The notes under the pieces were generated by a model. It worked only from the letters and a program-made list of their open reading frames with translations, made no database searches and had not been told where the DNA came from. Shown piece by piece: positions 17,412 to 26,617 of a stretch of DNA of 64,000 nt (the stretch's first letter is position 1; every line of letters begins with the position of its first letter). The translations under genes and the position numbers were made by a program. This DNA is from Ectobacillus funiculus (GTDB taxonomy: Bacteria > Bacillota > Bacilli > Bacillales > Bacillaceae_G). The DNA is taken from assembly GCF_004138295.1 (NCBI RefSeq), contig NZ_SCFM01000012.1, positions 124,001 through 188,000 of the forward strand. Direction: 5' to 3'.

Positions 17412-18299
17412 TTATAATTTTTGCAAAAAGATCTCTTTTAAAGCCTGTTTGCTTTTCCTATTAACCTGCAAACTATCAATTGCAGCGATAGCTTGATTCT
17501 GATGGAGCTCTCTTACAGCGTTGGCATATACAAGTGCTCCCGAGGATTTCACAATATGTACAAGTTCCTCTTCCCTCTCTGCCAATTCCTCAAAGGAAAT
17601 AGTCCCTGCAAAATAATCACGAACAAGCTGGCCTTTTTCTACCTTTGGATGCAGTAAATATAAAATAGGCAATGTTCGTTTTTTCTTTCTCCAATCACTT
17701 TTCCCTGTTATATTAACGGCATCTCTCATATCATTGGCGATTTGTGCCGCTACTCCCATATCGCTCGCATATGAAGCAATGCAAGCGGGCACATTATCCG
17801 TTGCAAGCAAGCTGCCAAGTAAGCTGGCTAACGTAAGCAGGGAACCGGACTTCTTACGGCACATGATGATATATTGTTCTTCATTGCTAATTGCATTTTC
17901 GATATCTAAGTATTGTCCTTCTATAGAGATGTTAAGGCATTGATGCATGCAGCGTGCAGCTGCATTCTGATTTTGGAAGGATGAGGCTATAATGTGATTC
18001 ATAGAGGAATTCAAGAATAATAAAGCGATATTCAAGGCTTGTGCCTTCTCGATTTTCATCCAAGGAGCTGCTTCGGCAAGATCTTCATCCTGCCAATCAT
18101 CTATAATATCAAGCGATAAAATAAGCTGTTCTACCGCATCAGCAATTTGCTGGATATCGGGAGATGTTCCTCCAAAGACCTTGTAATGCTGCAAGGTTAT
18201 TAACCGAAATGGCGAGCCTTGCTTCTTCTTATAAGCAAAACAATCTGCATACAGCTGCTGGAGCTGCTTTTCTTGAATAAGATGCTCTGTAGTAATCAT
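17412..18299 (-). CDS. comQ: ComQ-type isoprenyl transferase
   Basis: A 295-residue all-helical prenyl-synthase-fold protein. The first Asp-rich motif is LSLDIIDDWQDEDL near residue 89. The second is in GVAAQIANDMRD near residue 187. RKKKRTLPILYLL follows, as in ComQ proteins. ComQ modifies the tryptophan of pre-ComX with a geranyl or farnesyl group and is needed for pheromone export and maturation. The comX-like frame directly downstream and comP and comA after it make ComQ far more likely than a housekeeping polyprenyl synthase. GGGGG lies 13-14 nt upstream of the ATG, a rather long spacing. Confidence 0.87.
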   Translation of the reverse strand: MITTEHLIQEKQLQQLYADCFAYKKKQGSPFRLITLQHYKVFGGTSPDIQQIADAVEQLILSLDIIDDWQDEDLAEAAPWMKIEKAQALNIALLFLNSSMNHIIASSFQNQNAAARCMHQCLNISIEGQYLDIENAISNEEQYIIMCRKKSGSLLTLASLLGSLLATDNVPACIASYASDMGVAAQIANDMRDAVNITGKSDWRKKKRTLPILYLLHPKVEKGQLVRDYFAGTISFEELAEREEELVHIVKSSGALVYANAVRELHQNQAIAAIDSLQVNRKSKQALKEIFLQKL

Positions 18300-18385
18300 G
18301 TTTTTCTACATTCCCCCTTTCTAAAACATTATCCAAAACAAAATTACCATTTATAAGGGTTTTTTATAAATTTTTGATAAATTTT

Positions 18386-18883
18386 TTATAAATTTATCAC
18401 TAAAGCAGTTATTTTTCCTAGTGCTTCTTGAGCTGCCATTATTTCTATTGTACTGTTTGAATGAGCACCTACGCTCTCCAGCAACTCCAGCGCATCGTAG
18501 GTCAGGCAAGAAGGATTAATCAATGAAATGGACCAAGCTGCCCAAAAACGACCGCTTTTATTTTCTGAAGCCAGCTCTTTCATTAGGTATGGTACACTCT
18601 TCCCTCCAATCCTTACTAATGCTAAAGCACTTGCCATTCTTGTTTGCTCCTTTGTATGAAGCAGTAATGGAGTAATTACAGGTATGGCATCTGAAAATTC
18701 CTCACCTAGCTGCTCCATCATCCTTACCGCCAGCATTTTTATAGCATCATGCTCGTCTTGCAAGGCATCTACGATAAATTGAATGACTTGTTCCTTTTGC
18801 AAGCTTTGAATCACCTTCCATGTCTCCGGAATGCTGGAACTTTCGAATTGTAGCATTTGAAGATCCACCGGAGCCTTGCTCAT
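18386..18883 (-). CDS. HEAT-repeat protein at the head of the com locus
   Basis: A 165-residue helical-repeat protein. Three HEAT-like units are visible: VIQFIVDALQDEHDAIKMLAVRMMEQLGEE, AIPVITPLLLHTKEQTRMASALALVRIGG and SVPYLMKELASENKSGRFWAAWSISLI. Such repeats usually bind proteins; no catalytic motif is present. It lies 86 bp upstream of comQ on the same strand and directly downstream of ComA-box-like sites, so it is probably the first cistron of the quorum-sensing operon. In B. subtilis this position holds degQ, which is unrelated. Its role in signalling is unknown; an accessory or immunity-like function is a guess. GAGGTG lies 9 nt before the ATG. Confidence 0.72.
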   Translation of the reverse strand: MSKAPVDLQMLQFESSSIPETWKVIQSLQKEQVIQFIVDALQDEHDAIKMLAVRMMEQLGEEFSDAIPVITPLLLHTKEQTRMASALALVRIGGKSVPYLMKELASENKSGRFWAAWSISLINPSCLTYDALELLESVGAHSNSTIEIMAAQEALGKITALVINL

Positions 18884-18991
18884 TCACAGATTCACCTCAC
18901 TTCGTTTAGTTTGTTCATTGCATACTTGGGCAGGAATTAAAAGCTCTCCAAGGAAATCATGAGCAGCGGAAGAACTTTCACTTGGATTACC

Positions 18992-19012
18992 TTTATATTA
19001 ACAGAACTACGC
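18992..19012 (-). promoter_or_regulatory. Promoter region of the HEAT-comQXPA unit
   Basis: The leftward strand has an AT-rich -10 candidate, TAATAT or TATAAA, within 18992-19000. No good -35 hexamer lies at the correct distance, and the nearest ComA box occupies that place. This is the arrangement expected of an activator-dependent promoter such as that of srfA. About 110 bp separates it from the first start codon. Confidence 0.5.
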
Positions 19013-19071
19013 TTGCGGGTTTCCGCAAACCTCTCTTCGGAAAACCGCAATTTTTTTGTAGGTTTCCGAAA
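19013..19071. promoter_or_regulatory. Three ComA-box-like sites
   Basis: Site 1 (19013-19028) is TTGCGG-GTTT-CCGCAA, a perfect match to the B. subtilis ComA box TTGCGG-N4-CCGCAA. Site 2 (19035-19050) is CTTCGG-AAAA-CCGCAA, 10 of 12 fixed positions. Site 3 (19056-19071) is TTGTAG-GTTT-CCGAAA, 9 of 12. Site starts are 22 and 21 bp apart, two helical turns, so bound dimers would line up on one face. They lie upstream of the leftward HEAT-comQXPA unit and could also influence the rightward SDR gene. Confidence 0.82.
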
Positions 19072-19087
19072 TCAGACTGCCATAAAA

Positions 19088-19198
19088 GGCGGGCCTTAGG
19101 AGAGGGCAGAGGCGTAGCCCTACTTATGCTGTATCCCTAAAATTTCTCACTACGTCGAACTGTCTTCCAGTTAGAAATTTATCCTTTTTTACATTGGA
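19088..19198 (+). repeat. Dispersed intergenic repeat, copy 5 (5' hairpin degraded)
   Basis: The core (AGAGGGCAGAGGCGTAG) and right half (CTACGTCGAA, TTAGAAATTTAT) are recognisable, but the CTCGCC hairpin is reduced to GGCGGGCC. It lies between the ComA boxes and the SDR promoter and does not abut a terminator. Confidence 0.7.
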
Positions 19199-19337
19199 AC
19201 AAAGCATGTATTGTATGGTATCCTTCCTCCTAAATAATCATAATATTTTGAATACAACCGCTTTTCAGATGGTATATAATAGCAGTAATCATCATAGGAA
19301 GGTCATGTATGCTTTTTTTAATGAAAGGAGACGATGT

Positions 19338-20036
19338 ATGGAACATGTAAAGGGAAAGGTCGTCATCATTTCTGGAGCTGGGAGCGGTTTAGGGAAGGAA
19401 ACAGCACTCGCCTTCGCAAAAGCTGGGGCGAATCTTGTGATTTGCGGTCGTAATTATGCTAAGCTCGAACAGGTGGAGGACTTAATTACAAGTCAGTATA
19501 ATGTTACAGTGCTGCCAATCCGCGCAGATGTATCATCTGAGTCTGATGTAAAAATGCTTGTGCAGGCTGCATTGGCTAAGTTTCAAAAAATTAATGTGTT
19601 AATTAATAACGCAGCCGTTTTCCAGCAATATCCTCTTATTGATAGTCCGCTAGATTCATGGGAGTACCAAATCCATAATAATGCTACGAGTGTGTTTTTA
19701 ATGATGCGGGAATGCATTCCGATTATGCGAAATCAAAAATCCGGTCATATTATTAATATTACGTCCGGGTTGGTCCGCGAAGGTGCAGCGGGCTTTGGCG
19801 CATATGCTGCGAGTAAAGCGGCAATTGAAGCATTAACGTATTCTGTTCAGGATGAAGAGCATAAAAATGGGATTCATGTGCATGTCTTTAACCCAGGTGT
19901 AATGAAAACAAATTTAGCTAATATAGGTGATGATCCTGCCAATGTTGCACCGTACGTTGTTGCATTAGCGGAGGTCCATTCTACTGGTGAAAGGCGCGTT
20001 ATTCAATTAGAAGATTTTCAACTAGCAAGAGATTAA
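19338..20036 (+). CDS. Short-chain dehydrogenase/reductase
   Basis: A 232-residue classical SDR. It has the cofactor loop ISGAGSGLGKETALAFAKAG (residue 10 on), NNAAV near 87, and the catalytic YAASKAAIEAL near 155 preceded by the serine in INITSG. The arginine in CGRNYAKLEQ, after the second strand, suggests NADP preference. I choose ATG 19338-19340 because AAAGGAG lies 8-9 nt upstream; longer in-frame extensions lack a ribosome binding site. A TATAAT at 19275-19280 is a possible -10 box with a weak -35. The substrate is unknown. It stands alone between the com locus and pheT. Confidence 0.85.
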   Translation: MEHVKGKVVIISGAGSGLGKETALAFAKAGANLVICGRNYAKLEQVEDLITSQYNVTVLPIRADVSSESDVKMLVQAALAKFQKINVLINNAAVFQQYPLIDSPLDSWEYQIHNNATSVFLMMRECIPIMRNQKSGHIINITSGLVREGAAGFGAYAASKAAIEALTYSVQDEEHKNGIHVHVFNPGVMKTNLANIGDDPANVAPYVVALAEVHSTGERRVIQLEDFQLARD

Positions 20037-20048
20037 TGCATTTTCTTA

Positions 20049-20180
20049 TAAAGAAAACTCGCCGACTGGCGAGCCCTGCTCTTGGGTGAAGACAGAGGCG
20101 GAGTTGCCCTTACACTGTATTCCTAAAATTCCCCACTACGTCGAATGAACTTCCAGCTGGGAATTTATACTTTCCTACAG
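20049..20180 (+). repeat. Dispersed intergenic repeat, copy 6 (tandem with copy 7)
   Basis: A full copy with hairpin CTCGCC-GACT-GGCGAG. It ends TTTCCTACAGTG directly joined to the next copy, giving a unit length of about 133 bp. Confidence 0.85.
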
Positions 20181-20319
20181 TGTAAAGAAAACTCGCCGAC
20201 TGGCGAGCCCTGTCCTTGGGCGAAGACAGAGGCGGAGTTGCACTTATACTTTCTTCCTAAAATTGCTCGCTACGTCGAATTCACTTCTAACTGGAAATTT
20301 ATCTTTTCTTAAAGTATAA
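20181..20319 (+). repeat. Dispersed intergenic repeat, copy 7
   Basis: A full copy directly following copy 6, with the same GACT loop variant. Its right edge meets the pheT terminator U-tract. Confidence 0.85.
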
Positions 20320-20324
20320 AACAC

Positions 20325-20350
20325 AAGGACAATGCCTCTGCATTGTCCCT
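20325..20350 (-). terminator. Terminator of pheT
   Basis: GGACAATGC pairs with GCATTGTCC over a 4-nt loop, with TTGTGTTTTAT following on the leftward strand. Confidence 0.7.
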
Positions 20351-20366
20351 GCTCATTTATTACATA

Positions 20367-22787
20367 TTACTTCCGAAGCTCCGCCCCGAATGTTTCCTCC
20401 ACAGCCTGCAACACACGGCTATGTGCTTCTGTTACTTCTTCGTCCGTTAGCGTACGCTCTGGATTGTAGTAACGAAGTGAGAATGCTAACGATTTTTTGC
20501 CTGCTTCCATTTTTTCACCTTGATATAGGTCAAATAAAGCAACTTCTTTTAACAATTCGCCGCCAGCTTCCACAATCGTGCGATGTACATCCCCAGCAAG
20601 AACGTCTGCTTTAACAACAAGCGCCATGTCACGTGTCATAGATGGGAAACGAGGAATGCTTTCATAGCTCACCTCGGCAACATCCGCACCAAACAATGCG
20701 GCAAGAGACAATTCAAAAACATATGTTTCCTTCACGTCTAATTGCTTTTGCATTTCTGGATGCACTTGACCGATATAGCCAATTTCCTCGCCATCTAACA
20801 AGATGCTTGCTGTACGTCCTGGGTGCAGATCAGCACGTTTAGCCGCAGCATATGAAATCTTTTCTGTTACACCAAGCACATCAAATAAGCCTTCGAGCAC
20901 ACCTTTCACAACATAAAAATCAACTGCTTTTTTCTCGCCCTGCCACGGGTGATTCAGCACAAGTCCAGTCATGACACCGGCAAGATGCTGCTCTTCTTTT
21001 GGCTGCTCGTCTTGTCCCGCCGGCAAGAAAACAGAGCCGATTTCATACAGTGCCACGTTTTCAATTTTACGTGCATTGTTATAAGAAGCTGCCTCTAACA
21101 AATGCGGCACCAAACTTAAACGAAGCTGGCTGCGCTCTTCGCTCATCGGAAGCGCAAGACGAATCGGCTCAAGAGCTGTTTCCTTTAATGCATATTGCTT
21201 CGCCTTTTCCGCGCTTGTTAAGGAATACGTAATTGCTTCGTATAATCCTGCTCCCTCTAAATAACGGCGTGTTTTACGACGCTTTGCCTGCTTTTCGGAT
21301 AGCTTGCCGCGTGTTGTTTCCGCCACTGGAAGCGTAGCTGGAATATGGTCATAACCATATAAACGGCCTACTTCTTCTACTAGGTCCTCTTCGATTGTAA
21401 TATCAGGTCTTCTTGTTGGCACTTCTACTTGGAATGTTCCGTTCTCTTGTGAAAATGGGAATTTTAAGTTTGTGAAAATCGCTGCTACCTCTTCAGCTGT
21501 AATGGCAGTTCCTAGCACACTGTTAATTTTCTCAACAGAGACAGAAACCGTATTTTGCTCGAGCTTCAGGTTATTCACCTCGACAGCACCTTCTAACACT
21601 TCGCCGCCTGCGTATTGTGCCATTAACGCTGCCGCACGCTGCGCTGCTTCGAATGTACGCTGCGGGTCAATGCCCTTTTCATAGCGTGCGCTTGCTTCAC
21701 TGCGAAGACCTAAGTCTTTGGACGCTTTACGAATTGCAGAGCCTGTGAAGTAAGCAGATTCAATTAACACGTTAACTGTGTTTTCATCTACCTCTGAATT
21801 TGCACCGCCCATTACACCAGCAATCGCAACACCTTTTGATCCGTTTGTGATTAACAAATGATCATTTTTCAATGTACGCTCTGTGCCATCAAGTGTTTCC
21901 ACCTTCTCGCCTTCCTCTGCAAGACGAACAACGATTTCCTTGGAGCCAAGCTTATCATAATCGAATGCATGAAGCGGCTGACCGTATTCCATCAGAATAT
22001 AGTTCGTAATATCTACTACATTGTTAAGAGGACGAACACCAGCTGCCATGAGGCGTGTTTGCATCCAAATAGGAGATGGGCCAATTTTTACGTTTTTCAC
22101 CACTTTTGCAATATACAGCGGGTTTTGCTCCGGTGCATCTACACGAATGGAAATATAGTCAGATGCTTTTTCATTTGTTTCTTGCAGTTCAATACTTGGC
22201 ATTTTCACTTCCTTGCCAAGAATCGCTGCTACCTCATATGCTACACCAAGCATGTTCAAGCAGTCAGCACGGTTTGGCGTTAAGCCAAGCTCTAGCACTT
22301 GGTCATCCAAGTTCAGTTGCTCAATCGCATCCGCTCCAACCTCTGCGTCCGCAGGAAATACGAAAATACCCTCTGAATATTCCTTCGGGACAAGCTTTCC
22401 TTCAATGCCAAGCTCTTGCAGGGAACAAATCATCCCGTGTGATGCTTCACCGCGAAGCTTCGCCTTTTTGATTTTAAGACCGCCCGGTAAACGCGCACCA
22501 ACCTTTGCGACTGCTACCTTTTGTCCTTGTGCTACATTTTTCGCGCCGCAAATAATTTGCACTGGCTCGTCTTCCCCAACATCTACAAGGCATTTGCTTA
22601 ATTTATCTGCTTCCGGATGCTTTTCGCGCTCCATCACATAGCCGACAACGACATTTGTTGCCCCTTGATTTAAAAGCTCTACGCCTTCTACTTCAATGCC
22701 GGCCTTTGTAATTTTATCAGCTAATTGCTCAGCCGTTAGACCATCAATATCTACATATTGCTGTAACCATTTATAAGATACGAACAT
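20367..22787 (-). CDS. pheT: Phenylalanine-tRNA ligase beta subunit
   Basis: An 806-residue PheT. The domain order is the tRNA-binding OB fold near 40-155 ([24 protein letters not shown]), B3/B4 editing domain near 210-400, B5 domain, core ([18 protein letters not shown]) and C-terminal ferredoxin-fold anticodon-binding domain ([29 protein letters not shown]). It forms the (alpha-beta)2 synthetase with PheS. GGGGAGGG lies 7 nt before the ATG and the gene starts 17 bp after pheS. Expression is under the T-box leader upstream of pheS. Confidence 0.97.
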   Translation of the reverse strand: MFVSYKWLQQYVDIDGLTAEQLADKITKAGIEVEGVELLNQGATNVVVGYVMEREKHPEADKLSKCLVDVGEDEPVQIICGAKNVAQGQKVAVAKVGARLPGGLKIKKAKLRGEASHGMICSLQELGIEGKLVPKEYSEGIFVFPADAEVGADAIEQLNLDDQVLELGLTPNRADCLNMLGVAYEVAAILGKEVKMPSIELQETNEKASDYISIRVDAPEQNPLYIAKVVKNVKIGPSPIWMQTRLMAAGVRPLNNVVDITNYILMEYGQPLHAFDYDKLGSKEIVVRLAEEGEKVETLDGTERTLKNDHLLITNGSKGVAIAGVMGGANSEVDENTVNVLIESAYFTGSAIRKASKDLGLRSEASARYEKGIDPQRTFEAAQRAAALMAQYAGGEVLEGAVEVNNLKLEQNTVSVSVEKINSVLGTAITAEEVAAIFTNLKFPFSQENGTFQVEVPTRRPDITIEEDLVEEVGRLYGYDHIPATLPVAETTRGKLSEKQAKRRKTRRYLEGAGLYEAITYSLTSAEKAKQYALKETALEPIRLALPMSEERSQLRLSLVPHLLEAASYNNARKIENVALYEIGSVFLPAGQDEQPKEEQHLAGVMTGLVLNHPWQGEKKAVDFYVVKGVLEGLFDVLGVTEKISYAAAKRADLHPGRTASILLDGEEIGYIGQVHPEMQKQLDVKETYVFELSLAALFGADVAEVSYESIPRFPSMTRDMALVVKADVLAGDVHRTIVEAGGELLKEVALFDLYQGEKMEAGKKSLAFSLRYYNPERTLTDEEVTEAHSRVLQAVEETFGAELRK

Positions 22788-22804
22788 GTTTATGCCCTCC
22801 CCTT

Positions 22805-23839
22805 TTACGCTCGTTTAAATTGCTGTAAGAATCGTACATCGTTTGTATAGAAATGGCGGATGTCATCTACGCCATATTTCAACATTGCAATACGCTCAGG
22901 TCCCATACCGAAAGCAAAGCCCTGATATTCCTTCGGGTCGTAGCCAGCCATGCGAAGCACATTTGGATGAACCATACCCGCACCCAAAATTTCAATCCAG
23001 CCTGTTCCTTTACAAGTTCCGCAGCCCTTACCACCGCACATCATACAGGAAATATCCATCTCAACAGATGGCTCTGTGAACGGGAAGAAGCTTGGGCGCA
23101 GACGGATTTCGCGCTCTTCACCAAATAATTTCTTCGCAAATGCTTGCAGCGTGCCTTTTAAATCGCTCATGCGAATATTTTTATCGATTACAAGACCCTC
23201 AATTTGCATGAACTGATGGGAGTGTGTCGCATCGTCATCATCACGTCGGTATACTTTACCTGGGCAAATGATTTTGATTGGACCTTTTTCTTCATTTTTC
23301 TCCATTGTTCTTGCCTGCACCGGAGATGTATGCGTACGAAGAAGAATTTCATCTGTAATATAGAAAGAATCCTGCATATCACGAGCTGGGTGGCCCTTTG
23401 GCAAGTTCAATGCTTCAAAGTTGTAGTAATCGCGCTCCACTTCTGGGCCTTCTGCAATTTCGTAGCCCATACCAATAAATAAGTCTTCAATTTCTTCGAT
23501 AACAGCTGTAAGCGGATGGTGAGAGCCAACACTCACAGGACGACCTGGCAATGTTACATCAATTGTTTCAGATTCTAATTGCTTCGCGATTGCCGCCTGC
23601 TCAAGCTGCGCCACTTTTTCATCTAGACGAGTTTGGATCGCTTCGCGCACATCATTCACAAGTGCTCCCATACGAGGACGCTCCTCTGCGGACAATTTGC
23701 CCATACCGCGCAAAACCTCCGTAATCGGTCCTTTCTTTCCTAAATACGCCACGCGCACATCATTTAACTCTTTCAGTTCAGATGCCGCTTCAATTTTCTC
23801 AAGCGCTTCTTGCTGCAGCTCTTTCAAACGTGCTTCCAT
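22805..23839 (-). CDS. pheS: Phenylalanine-tRNA ligase alpha subunit
   Basis: A 344-residue PheS. The N-terminal coiled coil (about 1-85) precedes the class II catalytic core with [28 protein letters not shown], the motif 2 region [24 protein letters not shown] and the motif 3 segment [21 protein letters not shown]. It charges tRNA-Phe with phenylalanine. AGGAGG precedes the ATG by 8 nt. A T-box riboswitch with a Phe specifier lies 50-290 bp upstream. Confidence 0.97.
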   Translation of the reverse strand: MEARLKELQQEALEKIEAASELKELNDVRVAYLGKKGPITEVLRGMGKLSAEERPRMGALVNDVREAIQTRLDEKVAQLEQAAIAKQLESETIDVTLPGRPVSVGSHHPLTAVIEEIEDLFIGMGYEIAEGPEVERDYYNFEALNLPKGHPARDMQDSFYITDEILLRTHTSPVQARTMEKNEEKGPIKIICPGKVYRRDDDDATHSHQFMQIEGLVIDKNIRMSDLKGTLQAFAKKLFGEEREIRLRPSFFPFTEPSVEMDISCMMCGGKGCGTCKGTGWIEILGAGMVHPNVLRMAGYDPKEYQGFAFGMGPERIAMLKYGVDDIRHFYTNDVRFLQQFKRA

Positions 23840-23886
23840 GAAAAAAACCTCCTATATATATTAATGAAGTGAAAATTTTACAAATA

Positions 23887-24125
23887 AAAAAAGCCTCATC
23901 CCTATGAAGGGACGAGACTTAGTCTCGCGGTACCACCCTAATTGGCAGAAATATATCTGCCCGCTTCATTTCGGTAACGGCATTATGCCGGAACGCCTTT
24001 ACATGATATCCATGGTCCCAGCGCCAACTCCAGAGGTGAATTCACAAATCCCTACCATAAAAATGCTTCCAGTCTTAGGCATTTTCTCCCTGTATGGCGC
24101 TCTATTTGCTACTCTTCTCTATCAT
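23887..24125 (-). promoter_or_regulatory. T-box riboswitch, tRNA-Phe, controlling pheST
   Basis: The 14-nt T-box AGGGTGGTACCGCG lies at 23926-23939 (complement). The competing terminator (GTCTCGTCCC stem followed by TTTTTTTATTT) is at 23887-23920. Stem I contains a probable specifier UUC before ACCUCUGG, the same position at which the thrS leader has ACC before ACCUCUGA. Uncharged tRNA-Phe would stabilise the antiterminator and allow pheST transcription. Confidence 0.92.
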
Positions 24126-24194
24126 CATTTTTTGTGATATGTATTTTTAGCTTTATAACAATTTATTCAAGACTTAATTATAAGTGTCTTTTTT

Positions 24195-24956
24195 CTAATT
24201 ATCAACCTTGCTTTGTAAATAATAGGCCAAAATGCCTGTCGCAACAGATACATTTAACGACTCTGCCTGCCCATAAATGGGAATGTACAAATTCTGATCG
24301 CACTTCTCTAACAATTCCGGACGTACACCGCTTCCCTCATTCCCGACGATGAGCGCGAATCTTCCAGGAGCTTTGACCTCCGTATAAGGCACCGCATGCT
24401 GCAAAGCTGTTCCATAGATTGGAATGCTAAGCTGCTGCAGCTTATCCATCCATTCTCCCAGACTTCCTTTTATAATCGGTAAATGAAACACAGATCCCTG
24501 TGTTGAGCGAAGCACCTTGCTGTTATATACATCAACGCAGCCTTCTCCGAGAATCACGGCAGTAATGCCCGCCGCGTCAGCTGTACGAATGATCGTCCCT
24601 AAATTTCCAGGATCTTGAATCCCATCAAGCAGTAGAAACTTCCCATTTTCAAGCTGAACGTTACTTTCTATTTTCTCACATACCGCAAATACGCCCTGCG
24701 GCGTCTCTGTTTCGCTGATCGCCTTACTAATAGCCTCTGTTACAACAAATACATCTGTGTTGTCCACGCTCCAATTTGCCGGCAAATCTGCCTGCTCACT
24801 TAGAATAATCTGCTGCACGACATTGGCTTTCAGCGCTTCTTCCACAAGGTGAAAACCTTCTACAATAAACGTCCCTGTTTTATCACGCTCTTTTTTTGTT
24901 TGCAGCTTCTTCCACTGCTTAATGCGCGGATTTTGTAATGAATCAATTCTATTCAT
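24195..24956 (-). CDS. TrmH/SpoU family RNA 2'-O-methyltransferase (YsgA-like)
   Basis: A 253-residue SPOUT methyltransferase. The N-terminal L30e-like substrate-binding part (IDSLQNPRIKQWKKLQTKKERDKTGTFIVEGFHLVEEAL) is followed by the knotted domain, with LLDGIQDPGNLGTIIRTADAAG near 130, ALIVGNEGSGVRPELLEKCD near 203 and IPIYGQAESLNVSVATGILAYYL at the C-terminus. These are the three family motifs. The position next to pheS and sspI matches B. subtilis ysgA. The target is probably a 23S rRNA ribose but is not settled by sequence. Confidence 0.9.
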   Translation of the reverse strand: MNRIDSLQNPRIKQWKKLQTKKERDKTGTFIVEGFHLVEEALKANVVQQIILSEQADLPANWSVDNTDVFVVTEAISKAISETETPQGVFAVCEKIESNVQLENGKFLLLDGIQDPGNLGTIIRTADAAGITAVILGEGCVDVYNSKVLRSTQGSVFHLPIIKGSLGEWMDKLQQLSIPIYGTALQHAVPYTEVKAPGRFALIVGNEGSGVRPELLEKCDQNLYIPIYGQAESLNVSVATGILAYYLQSKVDN

Positions 24957-24996
24957 GGATGATATCCCTCACTTCCCTATACATTATAAACCATTT

Positions 24997-25030
24997 TGCA
25001 TATTTCTAATAAAACAACAAACAATAATTA
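24997..25030 (+). promoter_or_regulatory. Possible forespore (sigma-G) promoter of sspI
   Basis: TGCATA (24997-25002) and CAATAATTA (25022-25030) resemble sigma-G -35 and -10 elements and lie 35-70 bp before the sspI start. The spacing and -10 match are imperfect. A forespore promoter is expected for this gene family. Confidence 0.35.
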
Positions 25031-25066
25031 CAGTGGTTTTTATATTACATAAAAGAGGTGTGCTGA

Positions 25067-25285
25067 ATGAATTTTAATCTACGCGGTGCAGTACTTGCAA
25101 ACATTTCCGGGAACTCTCAAGCGCAGTTGGAAGACACGATTGTTGATGCTATTCAAAGCGGTGAAGAAAAAATGCTGCCTGGTCTTGGTGTGTTATTTGA
25201 GGTCATTTGGAATCATGCAAGCGAGCAAGAGAAGCATCAAATGCTATCTACATTAGAGACTGGTGTAAAGAACGATAATCAGTAA
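25067..25285 (+). CDS. sspI: Small acid-soluble spore protein SspI
   Basis: A 72-residue protein starting [51 protein letters not shown], the conserved SspI (YsfA) sequence. It is a minor SASP made in the forespore and not of the DNA-binding alpha/beta type. AGAGGTG precedes the ATG. Its location beside the SpoU-type methylase is conserved in Bacillus. It is direct evidence that the organism forms endospores. Confidence 0.95.
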   Translation: MNFNLRGAVLANISGNSQAQLEDTIVDAIQSGEEKMLPGLGVLFEVIWNHASEQEKHQMLSTLETGVKNDNQ

Positions 25286-25290
25286 AAGAG

Positions 25291-25352
25291 GTTATATGAA
25301 AAAACGGGTGATGTAGAGATAACTTTACACCACCCGTTTTTTCCATATAACC
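25291..25352 (+). terminator. Strong bidirectional terminator after sspI
   Basis: A long stem (GTTATATG / CATATAAC outside, AAAAAACGGGTG / CACCCGTTTTTT inside) with a T-run in both directions. It serves sspI and probably the convergent amidase gene. Confidence 0.9.
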
Positions 25353-25438
25353 ATACCCGAAACTCCGCAAGAAGAAGAGTAGCTTTAAAACGCTTGCCTT
25401 ATGATAAACTGATAACAAACGGCCAACAGTTAATTTCT

Positions 25439-26617
25439 TTAAAACTGCTTTTTAGCTAAAAACTCACTCGTCCAACGCAATAACTTCAGGTCTTGGTGAC
25501 GGTTAGCAATGAACGATAACCCTATCGGGAGCCCGTTCACTTTTGTTAATGGAAGCGTGATCTGCGGTAACCCAGCTAAACCTGTGATACAAGACAGCTG
25601 CATTGTTTTCGCTCGATATTGCTCCGCTTTTTCTCCTTGCAACTTGAGCAATGGCGCTGCTCCAGGAGCAGTTGGAATGACTAATAACCCTGCTTCTCCT
25701 AAAAGATTTGACATCGATCGGCGAATCTTTTCTCTTAATTCATATTGAGGAAGACTCTCACTCTTTTTCAATGTACTTGTCCACTGAAATCTTTCAGCAA
25801 TCCCAGGTCCAAAGTTCGGATTTTCCCTGCGGATCCATTCGCCGTGTTCACTCCAAATCTCTAGTCCTTGAAGAATACGAAACGTATTCGACCACTCTGC
25901 TAGCCCCTCTTCAGAAATTTTTATCCACTCACTATGATTCATTATTTCTTTTAATGGGGGCTGAAAAGCTAACAGTGCCTCTTTGTCGTTTGTATTCAAC
26001 GCTCCCCATGCCTCTTCCGCCCAAAAGATGTTATGAAATTGCCCTTCCGCACTTTGACCATCTATCAGGATATAGGCGATCTCAAGTAGTAATTCAGGAT
26101 TCTTGGCCATCCAGCCAACTGTATCAAAGCTTTTGGCTAATGGAATCACCCCGTCAACCAAAACAGCACCGTGTGTAGGTCGGAAACCATAGATCCCACA
26201 GTAGGAGGAGGGAATCCGAACAGATCCTCCGGTATCAGTCCCTAACGCGAAGTCTACTAATCCGGCAGCTACCGCAACTGCTGATCCACTGGAGGATCCC
26301 CCTGGAATTCGATCAACAGCCTTTGGATTTACGGGTGTACCGTAATGAAAATTTTCACCGTTCAAACTATACATCAATTCATCTGTTTGTACGGTGCCCT
26401 TTAATTTCGCCCCATGTTTCAGAAGGCGCTCAATAGCGGGTGCATGTTGAGCTGCGGGCATATGTGTACGGAGCCAATCCGGATTTCCGGCTCCATTCGT
26501 ATAGCCTTGAATCGCAAACACATCCTTCACTGCAAACGTTAAACCATTTAACCGCCCTGCCCCTGTTGCTTCAATATTTATATCTTCATCTACAAATGCA
26601 TTCCACTGATCATTCAT
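25439..26617 (-). CDS. Amidase signature family hydrolase
   Basis: A 392-residue amidase. The catalytic lysine is in LTFAVKDVFAIQGY near residue 30. The serine cluster is in RIPGGSSSGSAVAVAAG near 105 and GTDTGGSVRIPSSYCGIYGFRPTHG near 128. I choose ATG 26615-26617 because GGAGGG lies 7 nt upstream; a TTG 15 nt earlier overlaps that site. It is shorter than GatA (about 485 aa) and lacks the GatA C-terminal part, so it is a free amidase rather than the tRNA amidotransferase. The substrate is unknown. It is divergent from a dicarboxylate carrier. Confidence 0.85.
   Translation of the reverse strand: MNDQWNAFVDEDINIEATGAGRLNGLTFAVKDVFAIQGYTNGAGNPDWLRTHMPAAQHAPAIERLLKHGAKLKGTVQTDELMYSLNGENFHYGTPVNPKAVDRIPGGSSSGSAVAVAAGLVDFALGTDTGGSVRIPSSYCGIYGFRPTHGAVLVDGVIPLAKSFDTVGWMAKNPELLLEIAYILIDGQSAEGQFHNIFWAEEAWGALNTNDKEALLAFQPPLKEIMNHSEWIKISEEGLAEWSNTFRILQGLEIWSEHGEWIRRENPNFGPGIAERFQWTSTLKKSESLPQYELREKIRRSMSNLLGEAGLLVIPTAPGAAPLLKLQGEKAEQYRAKTMQLSCITGLAGLPQITLPLTKVNGLPIGLSFIANRHQDLKLLRWTSEFLAKKQF

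Noticed and set aside
25439-26617. GatA subunit of the tRNA amidotransferase
   Set aside because: Too short, without gatC/gatB neighbours and missing the GatA C-terminal region.
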